This document shows positions 24,813 through 34,597 of a stretch of DNA of 64,000 bases, one piece after another; position 1 is the stretch's first letter; the number at the start of each line of letters is the position of its first letter. The DNA lies in assembly GCF_019430885.1 (NCBI RefSeq), contig NZ_JAHYBZ010000014.1, positions 1 to 64,000 of the forward strand. The letters run 5' to 3'. A model generated the notes under the pieces. It had not been told where the DNA came from, ran no database searches, and was given only the letters and a program-made list of their open reading frames with translations. This DNA comes from Roseomonas alba (GTDB taxonomy: Bacteria; Pseudomonadota; Alphaproteobacteria; Acetobacterales; Acetobacteraceae). The position numbers and the translations under genes are program-made.

Positions 24813-25175
24813 TCAGAACGACAGCCCGCCCTCGCGGGCGCCGTCCGCGAGCGCCTTCACGCGCCCATGATACAGGTAGGGACCACGGTCGAAGACGACT
24901 TCCGTCACCCCGGCCGCGAGCGCGCGCTCGGCCACCAGCTTGCCGACCGCGGTCGCCGCGTCCTTGTCGGCGCCGGTCTTCATGCCCTCGCGCATCGTCT
25001 TCTCGATCGACGATGCGGCGGCGAGCGTACGCCCCTGCGCGTCGTCGATGACCTGCGCATAGATATGCTTGCCCGAGCGGAACACCGACAGGCGCACGCG
25101 CCCGCCGGACTTCTGCCGGAGCTGGAAGCGGAGACGGCGCCGGCGGCGCGCCTCGAGTTCGAGCTTGCTGGCCAT
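24813..25175 (-). CDS. rplR: 50S ribosomal protein L18
   Basis: 120 residues: RRRLRFQLRQKSGGRVRLSVFRSGKHIYAQVIDD-type N-terminus and the ending FDRGPYLYHGRVKALADGAREGGLSF. L18 binds 5S rRNA together with L5, which is encoded a few genes upstream. The ATG overlaps the rplF stop by one base, consistent with coupled translation. Confidence 0.97.
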   Translation of the reverse strand: MASKLELEARRRRRLRFQLRQKSGGRVRLSVFRSGKHIYAQVIDDAQGRTLAAASSIEKTMREGMKTGADKDAATAVGKLVAERALAAGVTEVVFDRGPYLYHGRVKALADGAREGGLSF

Positions 25176-25708
25176 TACTTCTTCTTACCCTCCTTCCGGA
25201 GGATGGTCTCGTTGTCGTAGCGGACGCCCTTGCCCTTGTAGGGCTCGGGACCACGGTACGCGCGGATCTCGGCGGCCACCTGACCAACCTGGCGCTTGTC
25301 CGAACCTTCCACCTTGATGGCGGTCGGACGTTCGCAGGTGATCTTGATCCCCTTGGGGATCGGGTAGCGGATCTCGTGGCTGTAGCCGAGGTTCAGCACC
25401 AGATCGGAACCCTGCACCGCGGCGCGGTAGCCGGTGCCGGTGATCTCCATGGCCTTCACGAAGCCGGTGGAGACGCCCGTCACCATCTGGTTGATCAGGC
25501 TGCGCGTCGTGCCCCACATGGTCCGCGCGCGGCGGTCCGTGCGGCGCGGCGACACCGCGACCTCGTTCGACTTGATCTCGACATCCACATCATCCGTGAG
25601 GTCGAGCTTCAGCTCGCCGAGCTTGCCCTTGGCAGTCAGCGTGCGGCCGGCCATGGCGAGCGTGACGCCCGCTGGCACCGGCACAGGATACTTCCCAACG
25701 CGAGACAT
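25175..25708 (-). CDS. rplF: 50S ribosomal protein L6
   Basis: 177 residues: SRVGKYPVPVPAGV at the start, LINQMVTGVSTGFVKAMEI in the middle, and RAYRGPEPYKGKGVRYDNE near the C-terminus. L6 is an elongated two-domain protein near the sarcin-ricin loop that aids translation-factor binding. The gene is 14 bp downstream of rpsH and overlaps rplR by one base. Confidence 0.98.
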   Translation of the reverse strand: MSRVGKYPVPVPAGVTLAMAGRTLTAKGKLGELKLDLTDDVDVEIKSNEVAVSPRRTDRRARTMWGTTRSLINQMVTGVSTGFVKAMEITGTGYRAAVQGSDLVLNLGYSHEIRYPIPKGIKITCERPTAIKVEGSDKRQVGQVAAEIRAYRGPEPYKGKGVRYDNETILRKEGKKK

Positions 25709-25722
25709 CTCTGCGGCTCCCG

Positions 25723-26121
25723 TCAGAACACGCGGCAGAGGACTTCGCCGCCGACATTGGCAGCGCGGGCCTCATTCTCGCTCATCACGCCGCGCGGCGT
25801 GGAGAGGATCGACGTGCCGAGGCCGTTGTAGAACTTCGGCAGCTCCGCGATCTTCGAATAGACGCGCCGGCCAGGCTTGGAGACGCGCATGATCTCCTTG
25901 ATGGCGGGCTCGCCTTCCGAATACTTCAGCTCGATGTCGATGAAGCGCACGCCAGGGCGCACTTCCTCGGTGCGCCAAGCGCGGATGTAGCCTTCGCGCT
26001 TCAGCACGTCGAGCACGTTCTCGCGCAGCTTGGACGCCGGCGCCTTGCAGCGCGACTGGCGCGCCGACTGCGCGTTGCGGATGCGCGTGAGCATATCGCC
26101 CAGCGGATCGGACATGGACAT
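25723..26121 (-). CDS. rpsH: 30S ribosomal protein S8
   Basis: 132 residues: DPLGDMLTRIRNAQSARQSRC at the start and the C-terminal SILSTPRGVMSENEARAANVGGEVLCRVF-type block with ISTPRG-like core. S8 binds helix 21 of 16S rRNA early in assembly and, in enterobacteria, represses the spc operon. Two ATG codons lie 6 bp apart; the first is favoured because AAGGAAGGA lies at good spacing. It follows rpsN by 13 bp. Confidence 0.97.
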   Translation of the reverse strand: MSMSDPLGDMLTRIRNAQSARQSRCKAPASKLRENVLDVLKREGYIRAWRTEEVRPGVRFIDIELKYSEGEPAIKEIMRVSKPGRRVYSKIAELPKFYNGLGTSILSTPRGVMSENEARAANVGGEVLCRVF

Positions 26122-26134
26122 GGCCGGTCCTTCC

Positions 26135-26440
26135 TTACCAGCTCGCCTTGACCACGCCGGGGATCTGGCCCTTCGAGGCCAGTTCCCGCAGCTGGTTACG
26201 GCACAGCTTGAACTTGCGGTAGTTGCCGCGGGGGCGGCCGGTCACTTCGCAGCGCAGGCGGACGCGGTTCTTCGCGCCGTTGCGGGGAAACTGCGCGAGC
26301 TTCAGCGTCGCTTCGAAGCGCTCCTCGACCGGCAGGTCGCGATCCATGATCACGGCCTTCAGGGCAGCACGCTTCGGCGCGTGAAGCTTCGACAGCTTCT
26401 CGCGGCGCTTGTTCTTCTCGACAGACGAGGTCTTGGCCAT
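26135..26440 (-). CDS. rpsN: 30S ribosomal protein S14, zinc-free type
   Basis: 101 residues from ATG at 26440: AKTSSVEKNKRREKL, LAQFPRNGAKNRVRLRC, TGRPRGNYRKFKLCRNQLREL and PGVVKASW. Only two cysteines are present, so this is the long C-minus form without the four-Cys zinc site. S14 stabilises the 30S head. It lies between rplE and rpsH in the standard spc order. A longer upstream frame without family similarity was not used. Confidence 0.97.
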   Translation of the reverse strand: MAKTSSVEKNKRREKLSKLHAPKRAALKAVIMDRDLPVEERFEATLKLAQFPRNGAKNRVRLRCEVTGRPRGNYRKFKLCRNQLRELASKGQIPGVVKASW

Positions 26441-26495
26441 ACCGTCTAGGTCCTCCGGAACCTGCCGGGGGGCCACCCCGGCGGTTTTCCAAAAA

Positions 26496-27056
26496 TCAGT
26501 TCTGGAAGGGAAGGTCGAAGGCCTTGAGCAGCGCCTTCGCTTCCTTGTCCGTCTTCGCCGTGGTGACGAAGACGATGTCCATGCCGCGGATCGCGTCCAC
26601 CTTGTCGTAGCTGATCTCGGGGAACACGATCTGCTCCTTCAGGCCCAGGGAGAAATTCCCCCGGCCATCGAAGCCCTTGTTGCCCGGCAGCCCACGAAAG
26701 TCACGCTGGCGCGGCAGCGCGATGGTCACGAGCCGATCAAGGAACTCGTACATACGCTGCTGGCGGAGCGTCACCTTCGTGCCGATCGCCATGCCCTCGC
26801 GGATCTTGAAGCCCGCGATGGCCTTCTTCGCCTTCGTCTTCACCGGCTTCTGGCCCGCGATCATCGTCAGCTCGGCGACAGCGGCGTCGAGCTTCTTCTG
26901 GTCGCCGGCGGCCTCGCCGACGCCCATGTTGATCACGATCTTCGAAAGCTTCGGCACTTCCATCGGGTTCGTGTACCCGAACTCCTCGACGAGGCGCTTG
27001 CGCACCACTTCGTCGTAGAGCTTCCGCAGCCGCGGCTGTTCCGTCACGTCGCTCAT
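26496..27056 (-). CDS. rplE: 50S ribosomal protein L5
   Basis: 186 residues, slightly longer than the usual 179 because of a short N-terminal extension. Landmarks: VPKLSKIVINMGVGEA, KPVKTKAKKAIAGFKIREG, RDFRGLPGNKGFDGRGNFSLGL-type region and the ending AKTDKEAKALLKAFDLPF. L5 forms the 5S rRNA complex with L18 and contacts S13 across the intersubunit bridge. Its ATG overlaps the rplX stop codon (ATGA). Confidence 0.98.
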   Translation of the reverse strand: MSDVTEQPRLRKLYDEVVRKRLVEEFGYTNPMEVPKLSKIVINMGVGEAAGDQKKLDAAVAELTMIAGQKPVKTKAKKAIAGFKIREGMAIGTKVTLRQQRMYEFLDRLVTIALPRQRDFRGLPGNKGFDGRGNFSLGLKEQIVFPEISYDKVDAIRGMDIVFVTTAKTDKEAKALLKAFDLPFQN

Positions 27057-27373
27057 GCGTCGAGCACCTCGCCGGAGGCCTTCGCCACCCGGACCTTCTT
27101 GCCGTCCTCGAGCAGCTTGAAGCCGACCCGGGTCGGCTTGCCCGACTTCGGATCCAGCAGGGCCAGGTTCGAGAGGTCGATGCCGGCCTCCTTCTCCTGA
27201 ATGCCGCCGGGGCGGCCCATGCCCTGCGGCTTCTGATGCCGCTTCACCAGGTTGATGCCCTGCACGAGAGCGCGGCCCTCGGTCGGCATCACCTTGATCA
27301 CCTCACCCTGCCGGCCCTTGTCCTTGCCGGTCAGGACCTGGACGCGATCGCCCTTGCGGATCTTCGCAGCCAT
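27053..27373 (-). CDS. rplX: 50S ribosomal protein L24
   Basis: 106 residues: a KOW motif (KIRKGDRVQVLTGKDKGRQGEV), then VQGINLVKRHQKP and the C-terminal NLALLDPKSGKPTRVGFKLLEDGKKVRV. L24 is an assembly initiator of the 50S subunit, binding near the 5' end of 23S rRNA at the tunnel exit. It is 1 bp after rplN and overlaps rplE by 4 bp. Confidence 0.97.
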   Translation of the reverse strand: MAAKIRKGDRVQVLTGKDKGRQGEVIKVMPTEGRALVQGINLVKRHQKPQGMGRPGGIQEKEAGIDLSNLALLDPKSGKPTRVGFKLLEDGKKVRVAKASGEVLDA

Positions 27374-27374
27374 G

Positions 27375-27743
27375 TCACAGCACCTCCGGCGCCAGCGAGA
27401 TGATCTTCATGAACTTCTTGGCGCGCAGCTCACGCACCACCGGTCCGAAGATACGGGTGCCGATGGGCTCGTTCTGCTTGTTGATCAGCACGGCCGCATT
27501 GCGGTCGAAGCGGATCACCGTGCCGTCGGCGCGGCGCACCGGATAGGCGGTGCGCACGATCACCGCGCGCTCCACCGTCCCCTTCTTCACCTTGCCGCGG
27601 GGAATCGCTTCCTTGACGGAGACGACAATGACGTCGCCCACGCCCGCGGTCTTGCGCTTGGAGCCGCCGAGCACCTTGATGCACTGCACGCGGCGCGCAC
27701 CGGAATTGTCGGCGACCTCAAGGTTGGATTCGACCTGGATCAT
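27375..27743 (-). CDS. rplN: 50S ribosomal protein L14
   Basis: 122 residues, exact family length: MIQVESNLEVADNSGARRVQ, KEAIPRGKVKKGTVERAVIV, and FGPVVRELRAKKFMKIISLAPEVL at the end. L14 sits at the subunit interface near L19 and is the docking site of the silencing factor RsfS. It follows rpsQ by 3 bp and precedes rplX by 1 bp. Confidence 0.98.
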   Translation of the reverse strand: MIQVESNLEVADNSGARRVQCIKVLGGSKRKTAGVGDVIVVSVKEAIPRGKVKKGTVERAVIVRTAYPVRRADGTVIRFDRNAAVLINKQNEPIGTRIFGPVVRELRAKKFMKIISLAPEVL

Positions 27744-27746
27744 GGA

Positions 27747-28025
27747 TCAGGCCTCCGCGGTCGCGAGGAAGGCGGGCTTCTCGACGGAAGCACCGTTGCG
27801 CTCGATCACCACCCAGGATTTGGACTTGGAGATCGGGCGGCACTCCTCGATCGACACGACGTCGCCTTCCTTGCACAGGTTGGCGTCGTCATGCACGGCA
27901 TACTTCTTCGAGCGCCGGATGAACTTCTTGTAGAGCGGGTGCATCACGCGACGCTCGACGAGAACCGTAATGGTCTTGTCGGTCTTGTCGCTGGTGACCC
28001 GCCCGGTGAGGACGCGCTTCGGCAT
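27747..28025 (-). CDS. rpsQ: 30S ribosomal protein S17
   Basis: 92 residues from ATG at 28025: MPKRVLTGRVTSDKTDKTI, VERRVMHPLYKKFIRRSKKY and EECRPISKSKSWVV. S17 is a primary 16S rRNA-binding protein with an OB fold. It lies 16 bp after rpmC. A longer in-frame extension upstream has no family similarity and overlaps rpmC, so it was excluded. Confidence 0.97.
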   Translation of the reverse strand: MPKRVLTGRVTSDKTDKTITVLVERRVMHPLYKKFIRRSKKYAVHDDANLCKEGDVVSIEECRPISKSKSWVVIERNGASVEKPAFLATAEA

Positions 28026-28041
28026 CGCCGTCGGTCTCCTC

Positions 28042-28257
28042 TCAGGCCTTGGGGGCGGCGCTCTGCGCGCGCTCGCCGATGATGGTCTTAACCCGCGCGA
28101 TGTCGCGACGGACCTGCTTGATGCGCGAAAGCGCCTCAAGCTGACCGGTCGCGCGCTGGAAACGCAGGTTGAACTGCTCCTTGCGCAGGTCGAGCAGCAT
28201 GGTGTTCAGCTCGTCCGCGCTCTTCGCGCGGATGTCGCCGATCTTGGTCGCAGCCAT
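28042..28257 (-). CDS. rpmC: 50S ribosomal protein L29
   Basis: 71 residues from ATG at 28257: two-helix protein with KSADELNTMLLDLRKEQFNLRFQRATGQLE and RIKQVRRDIARVKTII-type blocks. It sits near the polypeptide exit and contributes to trigger factor and SRP docking next to L23. The ATG is 1 bp past the rplP stop. Confidence 0.96.
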   Translation of the reverse strand: MAATKIGDIRAKSADELNTMLLDLRKEQFNLRFQRATGQLEALSRIKQVRRDIARVKTIIGERAQSAAPKA

Positions 28258-28258
28258 A

Positions 28259-28678
28259 TCAGGCCTCCGCACCCAGACGGGTGACGAACTTGGTCTTGAT
28301 CGGCAGCTTCGCCGCGCCGAGGGTCAGCGCCTCGCGCGCCGTCTCCGCGGAGACGCCGTCGATCTCGAACATCATACGGCCCGGCTTCACGCGGGCCACC
28401 CAGTATTCGGGCGCGCCCTTGCCGGAACCCATGCGGACCTCGGCCGGCTTGGTCGAGACCGGCACGTCCGGGAAGACGCGGATCCACACGCGACCCTGGC
28501 GCTTCATCGCGCGGGTGATCGCACGACGCGCGGCCTCGATCTGGCGCGCGGTCACGCGCTCCGGCTCGAGGGCCTTGAGGCCGAACCCGCCGAAGGACAG
28601 CGAGAAGCCGCCCTTGGCCAGGCCGTGGATGCGGCCCTTGTGGGCCTTGCGGAACTTGGTGCGCTTAGGCTGCAGCAT
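28259..28678 (-). CDS. rplP: 50S ribosomal protein L16
   Basis: 139 residues: MLQPKRTKFRKAHKGRIHG, the GLKALEPERVTARQIEAARRAI-type region, GRVWIRVFPDVPVSTKPAEVRMGSGKG and FEIDGVSAETAREAL. L16 organises the A-site tRNA elbow region of the 50S subunit and is needed late in assembly. The Arg of the RMGSGKG loop, hydroxylated in some bacteria, is conserved. It is 12 bp after rpsC. Confidence 0.98.
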   Translation of the reverse strand: MLQPKRTKFRKAHKGRIHGLAKGGFSLSFGGFGLKALEPERVTARQIEAARRAITRAMKRQGRVWIRVFPDVPVSTKPAEVRMGSGKGAPEYWVARVKPGRMMFEIDGVSAETAREALTLGAAKLPIKTKFVTRLGAEA

Positions 28679-28690
28679 TGTCCTTCACCT

Positions 28691-29368
28691 TCAGCGCTGC
28701 GGCGCCTGTTCCGCGGCGCGCTTGTCCTGCGCCATCGGATCATGGGCCATGATCTCGCCCTTGAAGATCCACACCTTCACACCGCAGGTGCCATAGGTGG
28801 TCTTCGCGGTCGCCACGCCGAAATCGATATCCGCGCGGAGGGTGTGCAGAGGCACGCGACCCTCGCGGTACCATTCCATGCGGGCGATTTCCGCCCCGCC
28901 CAGACGGCCGGAGCAGTTGATGCGGATGCCGCCGGCGCCGAGGCGCATGGCGGACTGCACCGCGCGCTTCATCGCGCGGCGGAACGCCACGCGGCGCTCG
29001 AGCTGCTGGGCGATGTTCTCGGCCACCAGCGTCGCGTCGATCTCGGGCTTGCGGATCTCGACGATGTTCAGCGCGACTTCCGCGCCGGCCATCTTCATGA
29101 GGTCCTTGCGCAGCACCTCGATGTCCGCGCCCTTCTTGCCGATCACGACGCCCGGGCGGGCGGCGTGGATCGTCACGCGGGGCTTCTTCGCCGGACGCTC
29201 GATCACGATGCGCGACACGCCGGCACCCTTGAGGCGCTTGGCCAGCGTCTCGCGCAGCTTGAAGTCCTCGTGCAGGAGCTTCGCGTAGTCGGCGCCCGCG
29301 AACCACCGGCTATCCCAGGTGCGGTTGATGCCGAGCCGCAGCCCGATCGGATTGACTTTCTGGCCCAT
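28691..29368 (-). CDS. rpsC: 30S ribosomal protein S3
   Basis: 225 residues: MGQKVNPIGLRLGINRTWDS, a KH domain (VTIHAARPGVVIGKKGADIE), and the C-terminal GVATAKTTYGTCGVKVWIFKGE. S3 lines the mRNA entry channel with S4 and S5 and has helicase-related function. The C-terminal tail (DPMAQDKRAAEQAPQR) is variable. The gene begins 1 bp after rplV ends. Confidence 0.98.
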   Translation of the reverse strand: MGQKVNPIGLRLGINRTWDSRWFAGADYAKLLHEDFKLRETLAKRLKGAGVSRIVIERPAKKPRVTIHAARPGVVIGKKGADIEVLRKDLMKMAGAEVALNIVEIRKPEIDATLVAENIAQQLERRVAFRRAMKRAVQSAMRLGAGGIRINCSGRLGGAEIARMEWYREGRVPLHTLRADIDFGVATAKTTYGTCGVKVWIFKGEIMAHDPMAQDKRAAEQAPQR

Positions 29369-29369
29369 G

Positions 29370-29765
29370 TTACGCGGCCTCCTGCTCGGCGGCGAGCTGC
29401 TGCTCCGCCACTACGATCTTGAGGTGGCTGAACCACTTCTCGACGCGCGCCGAACGGCCACGGCCGCGGGCGTGGAAGCGCTTCATCACCTGGGCGCGGC
29501 CAACCTCGGCCTTCGAGACGACCAGGCGGTCGACATCGAGGCTGTGGTTGTTCTCGGCGTTGGCGATCGCGGATTCCAGCGTCTTCTTCACGGTCACGGC
29601 GATGCGGCGCTTGCTGAAGGTCAGCTCGGCGACCGCATCCTGCGCGCGCTTGCCGCGGATCAGGCCGGCGACCAGGTTCAGCTTCCGCGGGGAAACGCGG
29701 ATGTTCCAGGTCACGGCCTGGGCCTCGCTGTCCTCGAGGCCACGGGGGTGCTTCGGCTTGCTCAT
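29370..29765 (-). CDS. rplV: 50S ribosomal protein L22
   Basis: 131 residues: VSPRKLNLVAGLIRGKRAQDA, ESAIANAENNHSLDVDRL and KRFHARGRGRSARVEKWFSHL, the beta hairpin that reaches into the exit tunnel and where macrolide-resistance mutations arise elsewhere. A short N-terminal extension (SKPKHPRGLEDSEA) and a Glu/Ala-rich tail make it longer than the usual 110. It lies between rpsS and rpsC. Confidence 0.97.
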   Translation of the reverse strand: MSKPKHPRGLEDSEAQAVTWNIRVSPRKLNLVAGLIRGKRAQDAVAELTFSKRRIAVTVKKTLESAIANAENNHSLDVDRLVVSKAEVGRAQVMKRFHARGRGRSARVEKWFSHLKIVVAEQQLAAEQEAA

Positions 29766-29771
29766 CTCAGA

Positions 29772-30050
29772 TCAGCCCCGCTTCGCCTTCTTGTCGGCCG
29801 CATGACCGGTGAAGGTGCGCGTCGGCGAGAACTCGCCGAACTTGTGGCCCACCATGTTCTCCGTCACCTGGACCGGCAGGAACTTCTTGCCGTTGTAGAC
29901 GCCGAAGGTCAGGCCGACGAACTGCGGCAGGATCGTGCTCCGGCGCGTCCAGATCTTGATGATCTCGTTGCGCGTGGAGGCACGAGCCGCCTCGGCCTTG
30001 TTCAGCAGGTAGCCGTCGACGAACGGCCCCTTCCAGACGCTGCGCGCCAT
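29772..30050 (-). CDS. rpsS: 30S ribosomal protein S19
   Basis: 92 residues: MARSVWKGPFVDGYLLNKAE, WTRRSTILPQFVGLTFGVYNG and the C-terminal GHKFGEFSPTRTFTGHAADKKAKRG. S19 forms a complex with S13 at the 30S head near the A site. It follows rplB by 5 bp. Confidence 0.98.
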   Translation of the reverse strand: MARSVWKGPFVDGYLLNKAEAARASTRNEIIKIWTRRSTILPQFVGLTFGVYNGKKFLPVQVTENMVGHKFGEFSPTRTFTGHAADKKAKRG

Positions 30051-30055
30051 CTGCG

Positions 30056-30892
30056 TCAGCCCTTCGTCGCGTTGCGGCGGCGGACGATGAGCCCGTCGGT
30101 CCGCTTGTTGTTACGGGTCTTCGCACCCTTCGTGGGTTTGCCCCACGGGGTGACCGGATGCCGGCCACCCGAGGTACGGCCTTCACCACCGCCATGCGGG
30201 TGGTCAACCGGGTTCATCACGACGCCACGGTTATGGGGCTTGCGGCCCAGCCAGCGATTGCGGCCGGCCTTGCCGAGTTCCTGGTTGCTGTTGTCCGGGT
30301 TGGACACCGCACCGATCGAGGCCATGCACTCGGACCGGATCAGGCGGAGTTCGCCGGACTGCAGCTTCACCTGCGCGTAGCCCTGGTCCTTGCCCACGAG
30401 CTGGGCGAAGGTTCCGGCCGAACGCGCGAGCTTTCCACCGGCACCGGGCTTCAGCTCGATGTTGTGGATGATCGTGCCCACCGGGATCGCGGCCATCGGC
30501 ATGGCGTTGCCCGGCTTGATGTCGGCCTTCTCGCCGGCGACGACCGTGTCGCCGGCCTTCAGGCGCTGCGGCGCCAGGATGTAGGCGAGCTCGCCGTCCT
30601 GGTACTTCAGCAGCGCAATGAAGGCGGTGCGGTTCGGGTCATACTCCAGCCGCTCGACGATCGCCGGCATGCCGAACTTCGTCCGGCGCTTGAAGTCCAC
30701 CAGGCGATAGGCGCGCTTGTGTCCACCGCCGCGGAACCGGACGGTGATGCGGCCGTGCTGATTGCGCCCGCCCGAGGAATGCTTGCCCTCGGTCAGACCC
30801 TTGACCGGCGCGCCCTTCCACAGCTCGGAACGATCGATGAGGATCGTGCCGCGCAGCGAGGGCGTGACCGGGTTGAAATTCTTCAACGCCAT
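30056..30892 (-). CDS. rplB: 50S ribosomal protein L2
   Basis: 278 residues, standard length. Contains AVNFRG-like entry, GGGHKRAYRLVDFKR, and the highly conserved peptidyl-transferase-proximal segment VVMNPVDHPHGGGEGRTSGG with the essential His. L2 is one of the oldest ribosomal proteins, required for subunit association and peptide bond formation. It lies between rplW (3 bp away) and rpsS in the S10 operon. Confidence 0.99.
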   Translation of the reverse strand: MALKNFNPVTPSLRGTILIDRSELWKGAPVKGLTEGKHSSGGRNQHGRITVRFRGGGHKRAYRLVDFKRRTKFGMPAIVERLEYDPNRTAFIALLKYQDGELAYILAPQRLKAGDTVVAGEKADIKPGNAMPMAAIPVGTIIHNIELKPGAGGKLARSAGTFAQLVGKDQGYAQVKLQSGELRLIRSECMASIGAVSNPDNSNQELGKAGRNRWLGRKPHNRGVVMNPVDHPHGGGEGRTSGGRHPVTPWGKPTKGAKTRNNKRTDGLIVRRRNATKG

Positions 30893-30895
30893 GAC

Positions 30896-31225
30896 TTACG
30901 CGAGCCCCGTGGTGAGGTCGATGCTCTGGCCTTCGGCCAGGCGCACCATCGCCTTCTTCCAGTCCGACCGCTGACCGGGACGGCCGCGGAACTGCTTCGC
31001 CTTGCCCTTCACCAGGATGGTGTTGACGGCAAGGACCTTCACGCCGAACAGGCCTTCGACCGCATCGCGGATCTGCGGCTTCGTCGCGTCGATGGCGACC
31101 TTGAAGGTCACCTGGCCGCGCTCGCTGTTCAGCGTCGCCTTTTCCGTCACGACCGGCGAGAGGATGGTCTGATACATCCGCTCGCGCCCGATGACTGGAC
31201 GCTTCGGCTTCGGGGCGTCGCTCAT
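30896..31225 (-). CDS. rplW: 50S ribosomal protein L23
   Basis: 109 residues from ATG at 31225, overlapping the rplD stop by 4 bp. Blocks: QTILSPVVTEKATLNSERG, FKVAIDATKPQIRDAVEGLFGVKV and RPGQRSDWKKAMVRLAEGQ. L23 rings the tunnel exit and docks trigger factor and SRP. An upstream N-terminal extension of about 10 residues (SDAPKPKRPV) precedes the core. A much longer frame reading into rplD was rejected. Confidence 0.97.
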   Translation of the reverse strand: MSDAPKPKRPVIGRERMYQTILSPVVTEKATLNSERGQVTFKVAIDATKPQIRDAVEGLFGVKVLAVNTILVKGKAKQFRGRPGQRSDWKKAMVRLAEGQSIDLTTGLA

Positions 31226-31842
31226 GCCAACCGCTCCTTCAGCGCTTCCACGCCGGCGCGCGTCACCGCGAGCACGTCGTGCTTGAGGATGTCGTAGACA
31301 TTCGCGCCGACCGTCGGCAGCACCTGCACCTTCGGCAGGTTGCGCACGACGCGGGCGAAGTTCTCGTCCGCCGCAGCATCCACCACCAGCGCGCTGGTCC
31401 AGCCGAGCGCCTTGAGCTGCTTCGCGACGGCGCCGGTCTTGGCATCCGACGGCAGCGCCGCGGTGTCGAGCACCACGAGCTTGCCCTCGGCCGCCTTCTG
31501 GCTGAGCGCGGAGATCAGGCCGAGACGGCGGACCTTCTTGTTCAGGCTGTAGCCGTGGTCGCGCACGACCGGACCGTGGACGACGCCACCGGTGCGGTAC
31601 TGCGGCGCGCGCAGCGAGCCCTGACGGGCGTTGCCGGTGCCCTTCTGGCGGTAGGGCTTCTTGGTGGTCCCGGAGACCTCCCCCATGCCCTTCGCCTTGT
31701 GGGTGCCGGCGCGGCGCTTGGCGAGCTGCCAGTGCACGACGCGCGCCATGATGTCGGCGCGCGGCGCGGCGCCGAACAGCGCCTCCGGCAGCTCGATCTC
31801 GCCGGCGGCGGCGTTGTCCAGAGTGATGACGTTGACCTGCAT
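31222..31842 (-). CDS. rplD: 50S ribosomal protein L4
   Basis: 206 residues: MARVVHWQLAKRRAGTHKAK, KKPYRQKGTGNARQGSLRAP, the tunnel-reaching loop, and RVVRNLPKVQVLPTVGANVYD. In enterobacteria L4 also represses the S10 operon by binding its leader; no such leader is apparent between tuf and rpsJ here. It is 11 bp after rplC. Confidence 0.98.
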   Translation of the reverse strand: MQVNVITLDNAAAGEIELPEALFGAAPRADIMARVVHWQLAKRRAGTHKAKGMGEVSGTTKKPYRQKGTGNARQGSLRAPQYRTGGVVHGPVVRDHGYSLNKKVRRLGLISALSQKAAEGKLVVLDTAALPSDAKTGAVAKQLKALGWTSALVVDAAADENFARVVRNLPKVQVLPTVGANVYDILKHDVLAVTRAGVEALKERLA

Positions 31843-31853
31843 CGTACCAGTCC

Positions 31854-32540
31854 TCAGGCCAGAGCCGCCGGGAAGGGCGCATCGGCGTGACGCGCGCGCT
31901 TCTCGGCGTCGCGGATCATCACATAGCCACCCTTCGCACCAGGCACGGCGCCCTTGATCAGCAGCAGGCCCTTGTCCACATCGACGGCGGCCACTTCCAG
32001 ATTCTGGGTGGTCACGCGCTCGACGCCGAGATGCCCGGCCATCTTCTTGTTCTTGAAGGTCTTGCCCGGGTCCTGGCGGTTGCCGGTCGAACCATGCGAA
32101 CGATGGCTGACCGAGACACCGTGCGTCGCCTCGAGACCCGCGAAGTTCCAGCGCTTCATCGCGCCGGCGAAGCCCTTGCCGACCGTCACGCCAGTGACGT
32201 CGACCTTCTGGCCCTTCACGAAATGCGCGGAGGTCAGCTTCGCCCCGGCGTCGAGCAGCGCATCGGCGCCGACGCGGAACTCCACCACCTTCTTCGGCGC
32301 TTCCACACCGGCCTTCGCGAAGTGACCCTTGTTCGCCTTGGAGACGTTCTTGGGCTTCGCCGCGCCGATGCCGAGCTGGACGGCGTCATAGCCGTCCTTC
32401 TCGGAGGTGCGCTGCGCCACCACGCGGACATTGTCCACATGGAGCAGCGTCACGGGAACGGTCGAACCGTCCTCGTTGAACAGCCGGGACATTCCCAGCT
32501 TCTTCGCGATCAGGCCGGTGCGGCCCGTCTTCGCGGCCAT
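31854..32540 (-). CDS. rplC: 50S ribosomal protein L3
   Basis: 228 residues: TGLIAKKLGMSRLFNEDGST, GVTVGKGFAGAMKRWNF, and SVSHRSHGSTGNRQDPGKTF, where the Gln is the site methylated by PrmB in other bacteria. L3 reaches towards the peptidyl-transferase centre and starts 50S assembly. It follows rpsJ by 20 bp. Confidence 0.98.
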   Translation of the reverse strand: MAAKTGRTGLIAKKLGMSRLFNEDGSTVPVTLLHVDNVRVVAQRTSEKDGYDAVQLGIGAAKPKNVSKANKGHFAKAGVEAPKKVVEFRVGADALLDAGAKLTSAHFVKGQKVDVTGVTVGKGFAGAMKRWNFAGLEATHGVSVSHRSHGSTGNRQDPGKTFKNKKMAGHLGVERVTTQNLEVAAVDVDKGLLLIKGAVPGAKGGYVMIRDAEKRARHADAPFPAALA

Positions 32541-32560
32541 GGCTCTATTTCCCTCTGGCC

Positions 32561-32869
<309 letters not shown>

Positions 32870-32894
32870 CGTCTGGGACCCGCGTTCCTGCCGA

Positions 32895-34082
<1,188 letters not shown>

Positions 34083-34109
34083 CGTCTTCGTTCCCGATCG
34101 GGGGTTTCG

Positions 34110-34586
34110 TTACCAGCGGTAGTGGCTGAACGCCTTGTTGGCTTCGGCCATCCGGTGCGTATCTTCGCGCTTCTTCACCGCCGCGCCGCGGTTGTTCGCC
34201 GCGTCCATCAGCTCGCCGGAGAGGCGCTCTTCCATCGTGTGCTCGCCGCGCTTGCGGGCGGACTCGATCAGCCAGCGGATCGCCAGCGCCTGACGGCGCT
34301 CCGGGCGAACCTCGACCGGAACCTGGTAGGTCGCGCCACCGACGCGGCGGCTGCGGACCTCGACGGCCGGCTTCACATTGTCCATCGCCTCATGGAACAG
34401 GCGCAGCGGATCGCTGTTCGGCCCGCCACGCTTCTTCAGCGTGTCCATGGCAGCATAGACGATCCGCTCGGCGGTGCTCTTCTTGCCGTCATACATGAGC
34501 ACGTTCATGAAACGGCTCAGGACGAGGTCACCAAACTTCGGATCGGGGAGGACTTCGCGCTTCTCGGCGCTGTGGCGACGGGACAT
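34110..34586 (-). CDS. rpsG: 30S ribosomal protein S7
   Basis: 158 residues: PDPKFGDLVLSRFMNVLMYDGKKS, RVGGATYQVPVEVRPERRQAL-type beta hairpin and KKREDTHRMAEANKAFSHYRW. S7 nucleates the 30S head and in enterobacteria is the translational repressor of the str operon. It follows rpsL by 11 bp. The next gene downstream is tuf, not the usual fusA. Confidence 0.98.
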   Translation of the reverse strand: MSRRHSAEKREVLPDPKFGDLVLSRFMNVLMYDGKKSTAERIVYAAMDTLKKRGGPNSDPLRLFHEAMDNVKPAVEVRSRRVGGATYQVPVEVRPERRQALAIRWLIESARKRGEHTMEERLSGELMDAANNRGAAVKKREDTHRMAEANKAFSHYRW

Positions 34587-34597
34587 CTCTCAGTGCC